A DNA stretch of 64,000 nt, from the NCBI GenBank assembly GCA_902651635.1, contig CACRSC010000038.1:326539-390538 (forward strand), written 5' to 3'. The notes under the pieces were generated by a model. That model was not told the DNA's origin. It did no database searches and saw only the letters and a program-made list of their open reading frames with translations. Positions 31,330 to 43,627 of this stretch are shown piece after piece. Position numbers and translations under genes: made by a program. Position 1 is the first letter of the stretch; the number at the start of each line of letters is the position of its first letter. This DNA is from Mastigamoeba balamuthi. Lineage: Eukaryota > Evosea > Mastigamoebida > Mastigamoebidae.

Positions 31330-34257
31330 ATGTTCGCCGCCGCGCCGGCGCCGCTCAGCCCCGCCGACGCCGTCGTGATCCTCCTGGCGCACATGCACGC
31401 CGCCTGGGCGCGCGCAGCCGCCGCGAGCCTGCCCGAGCCGCTGTCAGCCGGCGGCAGCGCGCAGCAGCCGCCGCCGCTGCCGACGAGCGCGGCGCCCGGG
31501 CTGCCCGCCGCGGCCCCGGAGATGCCGCCGCCGCCGGCCAAGAAGGCGCCGGCGCCCCTGCTGGGCCAGCAGGAGGTGAAGAGGCTGATCAACGAGACGA
31601 GGCTGTGGGAGGAGAAGCGCGACCGCTTCTTCAAGGTCTGCCCTGCCTGCCCTGCACCCCCGCAGCAGTCGGCGGGTACCGGTACTGACGGCGGCAGGGC
31701 TGCAGGGAGTCAAGGGGATCTTCGCCAAGCACACGGCGACTCTGAGGGCGGAGTTCGAGAAGTACGTGCGGGACCTGCGCGAGGTCGGCAACGCGCAGGG
31801 CCTCGGCGAGCCCATCATGAGCAGGATGGAGGAGGAGGAGCGCAAGGCCTTCGACGGGCTCTCGCGCATGATGTTCGGCGAGCGCTCGGCCTGCGTCCGC
31901 GTCGTCGAGGACGAGATCGCCAAGCGCAGGGAGGCCTTCGCAGTTCCGTTCCCTGTCTTCACCCCAGCCCTCTGCCCCGTTGCGCACTGATGCTCACCGC
32001 TGTGCCGCACGCAGGTTGTCAACGACGTCATCCGTATACAGAAGATTGTCCGCGGGTGGCTGGCGCGCCGCAAGTTCCGAGAGACCAGTGCGCTTTGTTT
32101 GCCGCTGCCTTTGTTCCGCGGGGTCTCAGCGGTGCACCTCCGACAGTCAAGAAGCTGAAGCACAGGACCAAGGTCGTGAAGGAGATGCTGGAGACCGAGA
32201 GGACCTACGTGGAGAGCATCGAGCTCCTGCTGTGCGAGTTCCTGGCGCCGCTGAGGAAGAACGCCGAGTCCGACAGGCCCTTCATCTCGAGCGAGAGCAT
32301 CGCGTCGCTGTTCAGCAACATCGAGCTCCTCGTCAACATCAACAAGGAGCTGCTGGCGGCGCTGGATGAGAAGCTCAAGAACTGGAACTCGACCAAGACG
32401 TGCATCGGCGAGATGCTCGTGAAGATGGTGCCGTACCTCAAGGCGTACAAGCAGTACGTCAACTCGTACGACGGGGCGATGGTGACGCTGAAGAAGTGCC
32501 TCGAGAACCCCGAGTTCAAGAGCTGGCACGAGGCGACGTACAACAGGCAGAACAAGAAGCTCCCGATCGAGGGCTATCTCATCATGCCCGTCCAGAGGTT
32601 CGATGAGCCTCCACTTGGCGAATCTCTGACTATCAAGGACATAACAGGATCCCGCGCTACTCGCTGCTGATGAAAGACCTCGTCGAGAACACCCCAGACC
32701 TGCACCCGGACCTGCCGTTCTTGCGTGAGGGTTCGCGGTCCTGTCCCCCTCCGTGGCAACTGACTCTATGCCTTACAGCGATGACCAGGATCAAGCAGAT
32801 AGCCTCTGATATCAACGAAGCCAAGCGCAAGCAGGACGGCCAGAAGAAGATAGTGGAGGTCCAGCAGATGCTCGGGGAGCAGCTCCCTGTATGTGCCGCC
32901 TTTGCGTAACGTGCTCTGAAAAGTGACTGCTGCACAGGACTTGATTCAGCCCCACCGCGTCTTCATCAAGGAAGGGATGGTGGTCAGGGATTGCGACGAA
33001 GTCCTGCAGCCCTGCACCCTCATCCTGTTCAATGGTGCGAGCGTTTGTTGGTAAGAAATCGCTGGATTTACACCCGTCGAGCAGACCTCGTGCTGGTTAC
33101 GCAGAGGAAGAGAGGGTTCGACGGGTCGTATTACTACGCCCTCATCGACTCGATAAAACTGTTCTACGCGACCGCTTCCTCCTACAACACGAACAAGGGT
33201 ATATCGCACCCATTAGCACCAAACGTCTGAGTGCCCTCCAGACACGAAGTTCAAGTACGGGTTCGCTGTGAAATCGAAGCTTGGCACGTGGAGGTTCCTG
33301 GTCGAGAAGAAGTCGGAGAGGGACGAATGGATGAGCGAGTTCGACGAGTTGCTGGAGCGCCTCAAGGCCAACATGAAGACCCTGCGGAGGTCTCCCGAGT
33401 CTGAGCTCGTACTCGACACGACGCCCTCGTCCGAGTCTGCCGTTGCTGCACAGCAGCAGACGAGCTCCGGCTCCGGCTCCCTGTCGGCGACGCTGACCTC
33501 CACGTCCTCCCTGGAGCTGGTGGCCCAGAAGCGCGACGTGTCGACGGCCCACTTGCGTGCGCCTTCAATGAACGCGCAGGCCTCTGCGCGAGATGCCCGG
33601 TTCCAGGCGCAGCTGCTCCTGCAGTCGGCGAAGGTCAAGGACGTGCTGAAGCTCTACAACGAGGTGCTGGAGCTCGAGAAGGAGATCATGGGCCCGCCGA
33701 TCGAGATCAAGAGCCTGATGCCGCAGTACACGCAGGGACTTCACCCAGACCTGCAGACGCGCCTGAAGCGTAAGCAGCAGCCATGCTTGGCATAGATAGC
33801 TCTGACGTATCATGTTCTTTGATTCACAGCGAGGCTCGACCTGCTGGCTGTCAAGTTGGTGGCCATGGAGCAGCTGCACATCCGCGCGATGACGCTGCTG
33901 CGGGACAAGGGCCTCTTCAGCCACCTGAACAAGACCATTCAGGTGCGTGGCGTGCGCTTGTGGCTCCGCTTTGCTGATGGGTGCCTGTCGCAGGACGGGC
34001 TGTCGCTGCTGGACCCGCTGAGGATGTGGATCAGCGCGTACACCAAGGACATACAGGCGCAGGCCAGGGCTGGTGTGCAAATACCGCCTCATCTCTACCA
34101 GCCGGCCAAGCTCATCCGCCCTCTGCTGAATTGGTATGCCCCCGAGCCAATCCTTTCAAATGCTGGCTAACGGGCTTACGGTGCGGACAGGTACCTTGAC
34201 CTGTCGCAGGCGTGGGAGCTCGTGTCCGAGTCCGACGTTGAGGGCGAATCGTCTTGA
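31330..34257 (+). CDS. IQ-DH-PH Rho guanine nucleotide exchange factor
   Basis: A multi-exon gene. Exons that can be placed include ...-31635 (FFK|), 31706-31942 and one from 32014. An IQ motif (IQKIVRGWLARRKF) is followed across a 59-bp intron by the DH domain. The DH region runs KVVKEMLETERTYVESIELL (CR1), SYDGAMVTLKKCLENPEFKS and LPIEGYLIMPVQR|IPRYSLLMKDL (CR3), all classic. A PH domain (RVFIKEGMVVRDC ... LVLVTQRKRGF ... FAVKSKLGTWRFLVEKKSER) and a helical C-terminus ending ESDVEGESS follow. DH-PH proteins load GTP on Rho/Rac GTPases, and IQ motifs bind calmodulin. The true start is unclear: ATG 31330 is in frame, but an open frame with ATG near 31044 may be an upstream exon. Confidence 0.85.
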
Positions 34258-34471
34258 GCTGGGGGAGCCCTTCTCCGCCGGCACTATACGCTTTAATGCA
34301 ATCACTTTGTTGGACAGAAATTATCGCTGTTGACTGTATCACGTGAATCTCTCGCACGTTCTCGAATTAAGTTCCCGTAAGGCGAGTTGGATGATTTGAT
34401 ACAGATATCTCGATATGTGGAGAATCTAGCTAGATTCTCTTACTCGGTTTATCTGCTGCTGAGCCCGCGCG

Positions 34472-35424
34472 ATGGTGAAGTTTATGTGGCTCTCGCCGCG
34501 GGAGATCGCCACGGACCGCCTGGAGCACGCGGGCCTCGTGCGCAACGGCACGTTCTCGCTCGAGTACCTGGTCTTCACGCGCAACCCCGACAACATCGTC
34601 TCGCTGGTCTTCAGCGACGAGTGGCCGATGCGCTACTTCGCCATCGCCGGCACCCACGCGACCGCCGAGGTCATCGAGGCCTCGTACCCCGACAACCTCT
34701 TCGACCGCCAGGAGTTCGCGCGCTGCACCGGCATGCGCGTCCAGGGCGCCGACTTTGTGGCCGGCGACTTTGTGGTGCGCACGGGCATGCTCAAGCAGAC
34801 CTTCTCGCGCTCCATCCCCTACGCCCCCGCCGTCAACTCGTCGGGCTACTACGTCGAGATCGACTACCCGCCCGCCGTCACCTTCGCGCACGGCAAGGAC
34901 GGCACCCCCAACTACACCCTCGTCGCCGAGTTCTGCAGGTGCGGCGGGAAGGCAATCAATTGATTGATTGCTTTTCCTTCCCCCCTTCTCTGCTCGGTTT
35001 TTGACTTGCGGGTTGGATTGATCGGTGCAGGCACATCCAGGAGGCGCTGCAGCCGCTGGGGCTGAACTTCGAGAGCCGCGAGCTGCTGTTCAAGGAGCTC
35101 AACAACGCGTGCAGGTATCCTTGGCCTGCGCCGCTGGGCGAGTTCTATTCGCCCCGGCACGCAACGCTGTGCCTGCACAAGCTGTTCACGATGCCCAACC
35201 CACTGGCGCAGCAGCAGCAACAGCAGCAACAGCAGCAGCAGCAACAGCAGGTGCAGCAGATACAGCAGGGGCAGGTGCAGCAGGTGCCGGTGCAGCCGTC
35301 GCCTCACCCCGGGACGCCGTCTATGATGATGCAGCAGTCGCCAGTGCAGCAGCTGGGCACTCCCACTCAGCCGGAGATGCATTATACGCCGGGACAGATG
35401 CACTCGGGTCAGCGTCTGCGCTGA
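34472..35424 (+). CDS. MED20: Mediator MED20-like subunit with C-terminal polyQ
   Basis: Exons 34472-34938 and 35031-35424 (TGCAG|G split Arg) give 286 aa. The fold order resembles MED20: GTFSLEYLVF, a central YFAIAGTHATAEVIEA, FVAGDFVVRTGML, and YYVEIDYPPAV followed by EFCRHIQEAL. MED20 is a head-module subunit of the Mediator complex in RNA polymerase II transcription. The tail is a Gln-rich low-complexity region (14 consecutive Q, then many more) ending in Met/Pro/Gln. The family call rests on pattern memory, and MED18-like alternatives exist. Confidence 0.5.
35209..35250 (+). repeat. CAG/CAA run encoding 14 glutamines
   Basis: A mixed CAG/CAA repeat, in frame in the MED20-like gene, codes for an uninterrupted 14-residue Gln tract. 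Confidence 0.95.
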
Positions 35425-35935
35425 CTCGTTCAAGCAGCAAAGAAAGTTTCCTTTATTTTGGCCACATGCAGGCTGGCTTAAGTTTGTTTTGTTGTGAGGC
35501 AAATGGCAATCTTCTAGGAGAGCGCCCGAGATGCTCGCAGGAAGAGGACATGGACAATGGCAGTCTTGCTGAAAGGCTCTCAAGGTACACCACACTTCAA
35601 AAACACACATTCAACTTCCCAAAGAGGGCACAATCCATCCAAAAACGGCGACAATCCACCCAGCCTGCAGCCAAAAGGTACGGTAACACCTCTCCGTTGT
35701 TCCTTCAGCCTGGGCGGGCGCCTCGGAGCAAGGCAGCAAACAGACAGAGCTCAGAGCCAATTGAATTTAACAGAGGGTTCTTTATTACGATGGGCAGGGC
35801 CGTGGGTCGGCCTGGTGCCACACATGTGGAAGGAGCTCCCGGGAGATAAGCTACAGAGGGGCGCGCCCTCCACTCACGGGCCTAGCGAGACCCCAGCTCG
35901 CGGCTTGCATGGGGTGTAGACGAGGGCCTTGCGGC
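35425..35935. other. Convergent intergenic region, nothing recognised
   Basis: This gap lies between the stops of the MED20-like gene and BCAT. Short open frames are present, none family-like. It should hold the 3' UTRs of both genes. Confidence 0.5.
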
Positions 35936-37768
35936 TTACTGCACGGTGATGGTCCACGGGTGGTCGACCTCGCCGTACTGGATCGCCGCGAGGCTCTCGT
36001 AGAGCTTCTTGGCCAGCGGGCCGATCTGCGACTTGGGGTCCGAGGTGTCGACGGGGATGTGGTACTCCTGGCCCTCGTAGGCGATGGCGCAGACGGGGCT
36101 GATGACGGCGGCGGTGCCGGTGCCGAAGGCCTCGAGCACGCGGTTCTCCTTGAGGGCCTTGATGACCTGGTCGATCGTGTACGTGCGCTCCGAGACGACG
36201 ATGTCGCCGTGCATCTCGCGGGCCAGCCTGAGGACCGAGTCGCGGGTGACGCCGGGCAGGATCATGTCGTTGAGCGGGCAGGTGATGAGCTCCTTCTTGC
36301 CCTGCTCGTTGATCCAGTAGAGGAAGAAGTTCATCGTGCCGACCTCGGTGCACTCCTTGTTGTGCAGCCACAGGACCTGCTGGTAGCCCTTGTGGTGCGC
36401 GTCCTCCTGCGGCACCATGCTCAGCGCGTAGTTGCCGCCGACCTTGTAGCAGCCCGTGCCGCCGGGGAACGCGCGGCAGTAGGTGCCGTCCGAGCAGACC
36501 AGCTTGACGGCCTTCCAGCCCGTCGCGTAGTAGGGGCCGACAGGCGACAGGATGACGAAGATCTTGGCCTGCTCCGGCCACTGGACACCGACGGCCGCGT
36601 GCGTGCTGATGAACGTCGGGCGGATGTACAGCGAGTAGCCGCGGCCCGTCGGGCACCAGTCCTGGTCCAGGTGCACCAGCGCCTTGATGCACTCGAGCAG
36701 CTCGGCGCCGTCGAACTCCTGCACGGGGGGCGCGGGCAGGGGCCGAGGCCGAGGCGGTGGTGGCCCAGCGGTGAGCGGGCGACGAATACGCGGACACCGG
36801 AGAAGTACTTCTGCGCGAGCGGAGAAGGAAACCCCCACACACGCCCACCCCAGCAGCAAGAGAGGGCGAGGAAAGAAGACGGAAGCAGCGGGAGCGAAAA
36901 CCAGGACGAATGCGGGAACGCACCGGCAGGGCGACGCGCTTGCCAGAGCGGACCATCCTCTCCATGTTCATCATGGGGCGGAACATGCGCAGGTGGCCCT
37001 TGGGGTCACGGAACGCCTTCATTCCCTCGAAGCACTGAGAATTCGCGCAGAACGGCAGCGCAGCGCGCAACAGACGTCTTCCTGTGAGTCGCAGAACTTT
37101 TCTCTCGCCGCCAGGAAGGAGAGCCCCTGTGCAAGCGAGAGAAATAATGCCCTGAGCGCTGGGAGGAGCCGCGACGCACCTCCATCGCGTAGTGGAGCAC
37201 CGAGGCGGCGGGGTCCAGCGCGAGCGGGCCGTAGGCGTGGATCCTGCGATGATGCGATATCAAACGTCAGCAAGGGGGTAGCGGGGGGCTGCAGGGGGGG
37301 ACATCTAATGATGGTTTCTGCTTAATCGAGTAAGGGAAGAAGAGCGGAAGAGCACAACTGATAAGATGGGAGTGGGAGTTCAGGGGAGGCTCACCGGGGG
37401 ACGCCCCAGCCGTGCTCGGCGGTCCAGTCGATCTCGAGCATGTGGTCCGTGAACGTGTGCCCGAAGACGAGCTTCGTGATGTCCTTGGGCTTGGGCTGGA
37501 GGTCGGGCCTCTTCTCGATGACCAGCTTCTTATGCTGCTCGGAACCCAAACGCAACAGATCGGGGGGTTCAAGACGATCAGAGAAAGAAAGCGCGGGGAC
37601 GGGGACGGGGACACGGGAAGTGGGGTGCGCGCACGTCGATGCCGGCAGACATTTGCGGTGGTGGGTGGCAGGTGTGACAACGAGGGCTTTCTAGTAGAAG
37701 TGGGGATAGATACTGATGACACACGTGGGCTCTGCTCCGGGCAGGACACCGAAGATGGTACCCAACAT
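35936..37768 (-). CDS. BCAT: Branched-chain amino acid aminotransferase
   Basis: At least four clear exons. They encode KLVFGHTFTDHMLEIDW...GWGVPR, then IHAYGPLALDPAASVLHYA, then CFEGMKAFRDPKGHLRMF...MVRSGKRVALP, then EFDGAELLECIKALVHLD down to the stop at 35936. The last exon has YIRPTFIST, LSPVGPYYATG, GGTGCYKVGGNYA (the Lys is the PLP Schiff-base residue), VLWLHNKECTEVGTMNFF, ILPGVTRDSV and FGTGTAAVISPV. The enzyme reversibly transaminates Leu, Ile and Val with 2-oxoglutarate. The first exon is uncertain: ATG 37768 (MLGTIFG) is plausible, but I could not fix its donor. No mitochondrial presequence can be confirmed. Confidence 0.9.
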
Positions 37769-38859
37769 TGCTTCTGATTCGCGGCGCCGCAAAATCAGAA
37801 GCAAATATCTTTGCCGCTCTGTGTCCGAAACGGTTAAATTCTCCGGCTGATTTCGAAGTGTGCTGAGCACCGTTTTTTCTCTTCTATTCCGGCTGCTGCT
37901 GTGCCACCCAAAATCCGTTGTTCAGCGTCCACGCCCCACGCCACGGTCCAGGACGCTGCGCTGGCCGCGCTGCCGCGCGCGAGAATCGGGCCGGCCAGGG
38001 GCTGCGGCCAATCGGGAACCCGTCGGCCTGCAGGCAAAAAGGGGGGTGAACTGTGGGACCGCTGGGAACAATCGACGCTGGTCTCGTTCTGGGCTGTGCT
38101 CCACGTGTACATTTCGTCGCAGCGAGCAACTTTCTGCTCCGGCGCCATAAGCGCAGGCGGACACCGTGACTACCTCTCCGGCGAACTGCGTGGCACGAAG
38201 ATACGGCGTACAAGGCGCAGCTCGCAGCAGCGCTCTGCCCTGCGGGCAGCCACAGGCGGTACAGGTGGCCACAGCCCCGCAGCGTGCGCTCACCGTATTG
38301 GGGAGTTCGAGGAGGGACAACTACGGTACGACGTAAGTATGCTTGCGTAGTGCCAATGGCTCAGACCACACCCCCAGCGCCCGCTCAATCATCTCATCTG
38401 CCGCCAGCGCGGCATAGGATAGGCTACCGAACCCTGCCCGGTTTTCTGGCAGTTTCCCGGTGAAGTGGGACGGAGCATAGCTGGAAGCTGTGCCCGCGCA
38501 ACGTCGCTTTTGATCGTGTTAAATTGTTGGCCTGCATCGAGGGTATTGGAGGCTGCGCAATCTCCGTTGTGACCGAAGGCTGGTGTCCACGGGGAACGAA
38601 TCACGCTGCCAGACGCTATGAACGATTCTGGCGTTGATCGACACAACGAGGTGCCACCTCACAACCGTTCTCCACGGGCATTTGCCATTGGGCATCATCA
38701 GTCGGCTTCTGTGTCGCCACGATGACTGCGAGAGGCAGCTGTCTTCGACGATATTATCAGCAGAAAATCTGGTCTCGCCTGTTTGTCCTGGAATCTAGCC
38801 TCGCTGCCGGTCACCGCACCCGCCACCGGGTTTTCCAACCTCAAGCGCGACGCTTCCTG
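37769..38859. other. Intergenic region of about 1.1 kb without a recognised gene
   Basis: Upstream of BCAT and of the lipid-anchored UBL gene, which diverge from here. Several open frames of 100-150 codons overlap at 37.86-38.35 kb on both strands, but none has recognisable motifs and they shadow each other. It probably holds two promoters. Confidence 0.4.
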
Positions 38860-39382
38860 ATGGGCTGCTGCTGCTCGAGCTCCGTGCCTGACGAGTCCCT
38901 GCGGCCTCTGCGCGGCAGCGGCGGCCTGCGGCGCTCTGGCGTCGAGCTGTCCGTCTCTCACGGCCAGAACCACTACGACGTCCCCGTGCGCCTGGCCAAG
39001 GACTCTGTCGCGGACCTCAAGAACAAGCTCAAGAGGCGCTCCGGGCTGCCCCCCAGCCAGCAGAAAAGTCCGCCACTGGCAGGCTCTGGCTTTTGCCCCT
39101 TCCCTTCCCCCCGTGATGCCTGGGCTGCCCTGCCCTGTGCCCCTTGGTGGTTTTTCTAACCTGTTGTTTTGTTCAACTGCGGGGCGTTCTGCCGGGCGAG
39201 TGCGCAGTCATCATCAAGGGGCACTGCTACGAGGTACGCGCACCAGAATATGGGCTCCAGCTGCGCGTCTTACCGGTGACGCCGAACGTGGTCGTCTGCA
39301 GGGCGGGCAGAAGGACAAGACCATCCTGTGGGACGCTGGCGTCGTCGACAGCTCCATCGTCGTTATTCTGGTGGCCAAGTAG
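38860..39382 (+). CDS. Small N-terminally lipid-anchored ubiquitin-like protein
   Basis: Exons 38860-39067, 39208-39233 and 39302-39382 join in phase to 104 aa. The N-terminus MGCCCSSS has Gly2 (N-myristoylation) followed by three Cys (palmitoylation). A beta-grasp domain follows: VELSVSHGQNHYDVPVRLA, DSVADLKNKLKRRSGLPPSQQK|IIIKGHCYE|GGQKDKTILWDAGVV and SIVVILVAK. Ubiquitin-fold landmarks visible are the helix VADLKNKL, LPPSQQK and the final strand. There is no C-terminal Gly-Gly, so it is unlikely to be conjugated. I infer a membrane-tethered UBL adaptor, analogous in concept to plant membrane-anchored UBLs, which use C-terminal prenylation. Confidence 0.75.
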
Positions 39383-39686
39383 TACTGACATGTACGTCAG
39401 AGGCGTCGACAGGGTGGTCAGACGTCGAAAATGCAGCATAAAGAACAGGCAATAAACGTGGATCTTACAACTACGCGCTATGCACTGTTCATGGCCAAAT
39501 TCTCCAACTGTAGCAACAACGCTCATCTACATCGTCCGTGCGATCGGCGTGGCCGCTTGAGCTTGCCATTCGACGACGGGCCTGGATACCGATACGAAAA
39601 TAATATCTGCCCCAGATTCACAGCAGCACGAATCTTTTGCGGTTGGGTACACCAACGGAACGCAAAGACAACAGCAGACCACGACA

Positions 39687-41417
39687 ATGGCCCAGAAGCT
39701 CGACCCCACCGACCCCGAGATCCTCGACGCCATCAACGACGTCCGCGACGAGAAGTCCGCGACGAGCTGGGCGCTCATGGGCTACGTGCCCAAGACCAAC
39801 CGCCTGAAGCTCATCAGCACCGGCACCGGCAACGTCTCCGAGATGCTCGAGGAGTGCAGCGACGCCAAGGCACGAGCCCCGCAGGCCCACCCCGCCACCC
39901 GCCTCGCCCGTGACGCGGCGAGACCGCTCGAGACGCGCCGGCCTCGCACCCGCGGACTCGGCGAAATCGAATTTATTGAATTTGAATTGGCCGATTTGCA
40001 ACGCGAAATAACGCAACGGGCGTTGCGCGTGGGGGGTCGACGGCCCGCGCGGAGCGCAGCTGCACTTTGGGTACTTGAGGTACGAGATGAGCGAGACGTG
40101 GAAGTACGTGTTCGTGTGCTGGTGTGGCGAGGGCGTGCCGGCGACGACCAAGGGCCTGTTCACGGGGCACAGCTCGGACCTGGCAGAGTACCTCAAGAAG
40201 AACAACTGCCACTTTGCCGCCCAGATCAGCGCGCGCTCCGAGGCAGACCTCACCGAGGCCGAGATCGTCAAGGCCCTCAACAAGACCTCGACCTTCATCC
40301 GCGCCCGCACCGCCAACGACAAGCCCCAGGAGGCGCTCAAGAACGTCTCTAGCAAGGCCAGCAGATGCCCCCCCACACACACACACACGCAATTCGATTC
40401 AGTCTCGGGGGAATATCAATTGACACGGGGCACGCGGAAACAGTTCTGGCAGCAGCAGAGTGAGAAGGACGCGCAGCACAAGGAGGAGGTGCAGAGGCAC
40501 CTGCAGGAGCGCGACCAGGAGATGGCCTCCTCGCGCAAGGTGACCGAGGACAAGCTGCGCCAAACGGCGGACGAAGTGTACGGGCGCCACACACACACAC
40601 AGTCGTCCCAGCCGCTCACCTCCGGGGGCCCTTTGTGCGCACTGCAGGCTGTCGCAGCGCGAGCAGGAGAGGCAGGCCGAGGCCGAGAGGTTCCACCAGC
40701 AGCAGGAGGAGCGCACGCGCGCGCAGCAGCAGCGCCTCGACCAGCAGCGCAGCCAGCTGCAGAGCAACATCGAGGAGCACTACACTGCCGCCCCCCACGC
40801 CGACTCCTCTGCCGAGTGTACGCACATCACCCACCCCACAGACCTCCTGCGTTGCGCGTGCCACTGACTGCTCGCCCCTCGACGCAGCCACGAGGTACCA
40901 GGCGGCCCCCACTGGCAGGAGGGTCGGGTTCCCGCCCGCGCAGGGGGCGTCGTCTGCTCCCCCGCCGGCGAGGCCTGTCCCCGGCGGCGGGCCCCGCAGG
41001 CCTGTGCCTCCCCAGGCCCAGCCCGAGCCCGAGCCCGAGCCCGAGGTCCAGCAGCCCGAGCCTCAGGCCGAGCCCGAGCCCGAGCCCCAGCAGCAGCAGC
41101 AGGAGTCGTCGTGGGGCGAGGAGCCCGCAGCTGCCGAGGCGGCGCCGGCTGCGGGGTCTGCGGGACAGCAGGCCAGGGCCCTGTACGACTACGAGGCTGC
41201 GCAGGAAGGAGGTCCGTAGCAGCCCCCCGTCTGCCCCTGGCAGCAGCATGCGTTCTGACCGGTTTTCTGGTGTTGTGCGCTGTGCGCAGACCTGACATTC
41301 CACGAGGGCGACATCATCGTCGTCGCCGACAGCTCGGACCCCAGCGGGTGGTGGACGGGCGAGCTCAACGGCGCCTCGGGGACGTTCCCGTCGAACTTTG
41401 TCGAGCTGATCCAGTAG
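39687..41417 (+). CDS. Abp1/drebrin-like actin-binding adaptor (ADF-H, coiled coil, SH3)
   Basis: A multi-exon gene with ATG 39687. The ADF-homology domain starts DPEILDAINDVRDEKSATSW and continues after a 190-bp intron as LHFGYLRYEMSETWKYVFVCW, GEGVPATTKGLFTGH and LKKNNCHFAAQISARSE. A Gln/Glu-rich coiled coil follows (EKDAQHKEEVQRHLQERDQE; REQERQAEAERF), then a Pro-rich and Glu-Pro repeat linker. The C-terminal SH3 domain has ARALYDYEAAQEGD|LTFHEGDII, GWWTGEL and GTFPSNFVELI. The protein links F-actin to endocytic or Rho signalling partners. The first intron appears to use a GC donor (AAG|GCACG). Later introns contain CA repeats. Confidence 0.9.
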
Positions 41418-41775
41418 TGGGGGGAGATGGCGAGCGGCTCGGGGAGTGCTTGTGTGTGCCATGTGGGAGGTGCCCTGTGCTGTCGTCGTTCTGTTCTTAC
41501 GGCAACGTGACGTTGAGAATGTATCTCCTGCGACTGCGCTCCCCAGTCGCCACGTGTCCACAACAATTGCTATTCTGTTGCCACTACATTGCCAATGATG
41601 CGAGGAGTGTTTGTGCTGGCGTTCGTCTTGGCATTTCCAGTTCGGTATTGCTGTGTCAATCTATCCGAGGGGATTTGTGGGCGTGGGTATCTCCAAGATA
41701 CTCGAATTCAAAACTTGGCTTCAAAAAAGTGCCGCCAAAACCCCATCACAGCTTTGTTTCAGCCCACCCGCCACC

Positions 41776-43627
41776 ATGCCAGGCAATCTCTCCGACTTCG
41801 AGACTCTCGACCTCCTGGGCAAGGGCACCTTCGGGTCTGTCTACCGCGTGCGCCGGAAGTCCGATGGCCAGGTGCCCCCGCTCCCCGCCCCCGCCACAGC
41901 GCCAAGGCTCGGCTCTCACCGCTTCTCGCGCCGCGTTTTCTCCTCCCCTCTGGCAGGTGTTCGTGTGGAAGCAGCTGCACTACGGGGCGATGGACGAGCG
42001 AGAGAAGCAGCTGGTGGTGCAGGAGGTGAACCTGCTGCAGCGCATGTCGCACCCCCACATCGTGCGCTACGTCGACCGCATCGTCGACAAGAGCGCGGCG
42101 ACGCTCTACATCATCATGGAGTACTGCGAGGGCGGCGACCTCGCGCGCATGATCCGCAAGTGCAAGAAGGAGGGGTGCGCCCGCTCTCCGGCCTGACGTG
42201 GTGCCTGACGTGTGGCCCCCTCAGGGCGTCGATCGCGGAGGAGGTGATCTGGAGGACGCTGGCGCAGCTCACGATGGCCCTCGCCGAGTGCCACCACCGC
42301 AAGGAGGGCGTCGTGCTGCACCGCGACATCAAGGTACCCTCCCTGACCTCCTCCCCCCCGTGGGTAGCCCGGCGTTCCTCCCTCCTCCGATGGCGCGGAG
42401 GCCCACAGTCACTGTTGGGACGGCTGTGTGACACGCCCCTCCCCCCCCAACGCAATCTGACGGCCTGTGCGCAGCCCGGGAACGTGTTCCTCGACAGGGC
42501 GCAGAACGTGAAGCTCGGCGACTTCGGGCTGGCGCGCGTGCTGGGCGAGAACTCGGCGTTCGCCAGGACGTTTGTCGGCACCCCCTACTACATGGTCCGT
42601 TGTTGCCTGCCCCCTCCCCTCCCCTCTCCTCTCCCCGCCCTTTTTTTTCGGCTGCGGTTTGTGTGCCTATCTAACGTTTACACGCACCGCAGTCGCCAGA
42701 GCAGGTCAACGGGCTGCCGTACAACGAGAAGTGCGACATCTGGGCGCTCGGGTGCCTCGTCCACGAGCTGGCGTCGCTCTCGTGCGTCTTTTCCGCCTCT
42801 GCCCCTCCCAACCGGTCTGGCGCGCTTTCTTCGTTGACGTGGCATTCTGCGAAATTTAAATTGCGCCGTTTGGGGTGTACGAGCGAGGGACTGATGTGCC
42901 CGCAGACCGCCGTTCGAGGCAGCGACCAAGACGCAGCTCGAGCAGAGGATCCGCACGGGGTCGTACCCGCGCATACCGTCGCGGTACTCGTCGGAGCTGC
43001 AGGCAGCCATCAACATGATGCTCGCCTATGACGTGAGCACAACAAACAGCCCACCCACTGTCCCCCCCATCCGTGGGGCGGGACAGACTCCAGCAGCAGC
43101 TCACGAGAGCCTCCCTGCCCACCAGCGGACGAGGAGGGCGACGATAGACGACGTCATGCGCCTGCGCAACGTGGCGATCAGGATGAAGGAGATCAGGACC
43201 GCCCACCAGTGAGTCCCTTATACCTGTCGGCCTCGGGCTCACTAGCACCCCACCCCTTCCCTTGACGCAAAGCAGCACCGTCACCCTCAAGAACAAGGAG
43301 GAGGGGCTGCAGCGCCGCGAGGAGGCCATCAGGAACGCGGAGGACGCCCTGGCGAAGCGCGAGAAGGCTCTGGCGCAGCGCGAGGCGACCCTGACGCAGC
43401 GCGAGGGCGACGTCACGGCGAGGGAGCGCGAGCTGGAGCGCAGGGAGATCGCACTGGAGGCACGCGAGCGCCTGACGCGCCTCGACAGGCACGCGGGGAT
43501 GCCGCAGAGGACCATCTCGTCGACAGAGGTCGCTCCGAGGTACGCCAAGGACGGCCTGTTCGCGGTGAACAAGGAGAACATGTACCGCCTGAATACGGTG
43601 CCGCACAGCGCCCTGTTCTACCCGTAG
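41776..43627 (+). CDS. NEK2: NEK2-like mitotic kinase with coiled coil and KEN box
   Basis: At least six exons; the start ATG 41776 sits in a strong GCCACC context. Kinase motifs are intact: LLGKGTFGSVY, VFVWKQL (beta3 Lys), IIMEYCEGGDLA, VLHRDIK|PGNVFLD, LGDFGLARVL, FVGTPYYM|SPEQ and CDIWALGCLVHELA. These wordings are characteristic of the NEK2 branch. The C-terminal region is a heptad-like coiled coil with repeated REEA/REKALAQRE units, followed by AVNKENMYRL. KEN is an APC/C degradation signal also found in animal NEK2. NEK2 acts in centrosome and basal-body separation and in flagellar length control. The stop is at 43625. Confidence 0.88.

Noticed and set aside
30948-31688. Continuous 246-codon frame as the RhoGEF N-terminus
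   Set aside because: Its second half is Arg/Ala/Gly-rich and out of frame with the exon that leads into the IQ-DH-PH part; only a 5' portion may be a real exon.
37884-38350. Possible genes in overlapping open frames upstream of the UBL gene
   Set aside because: Frames on both strands overlap, show no motifs and have no convincing splice context.
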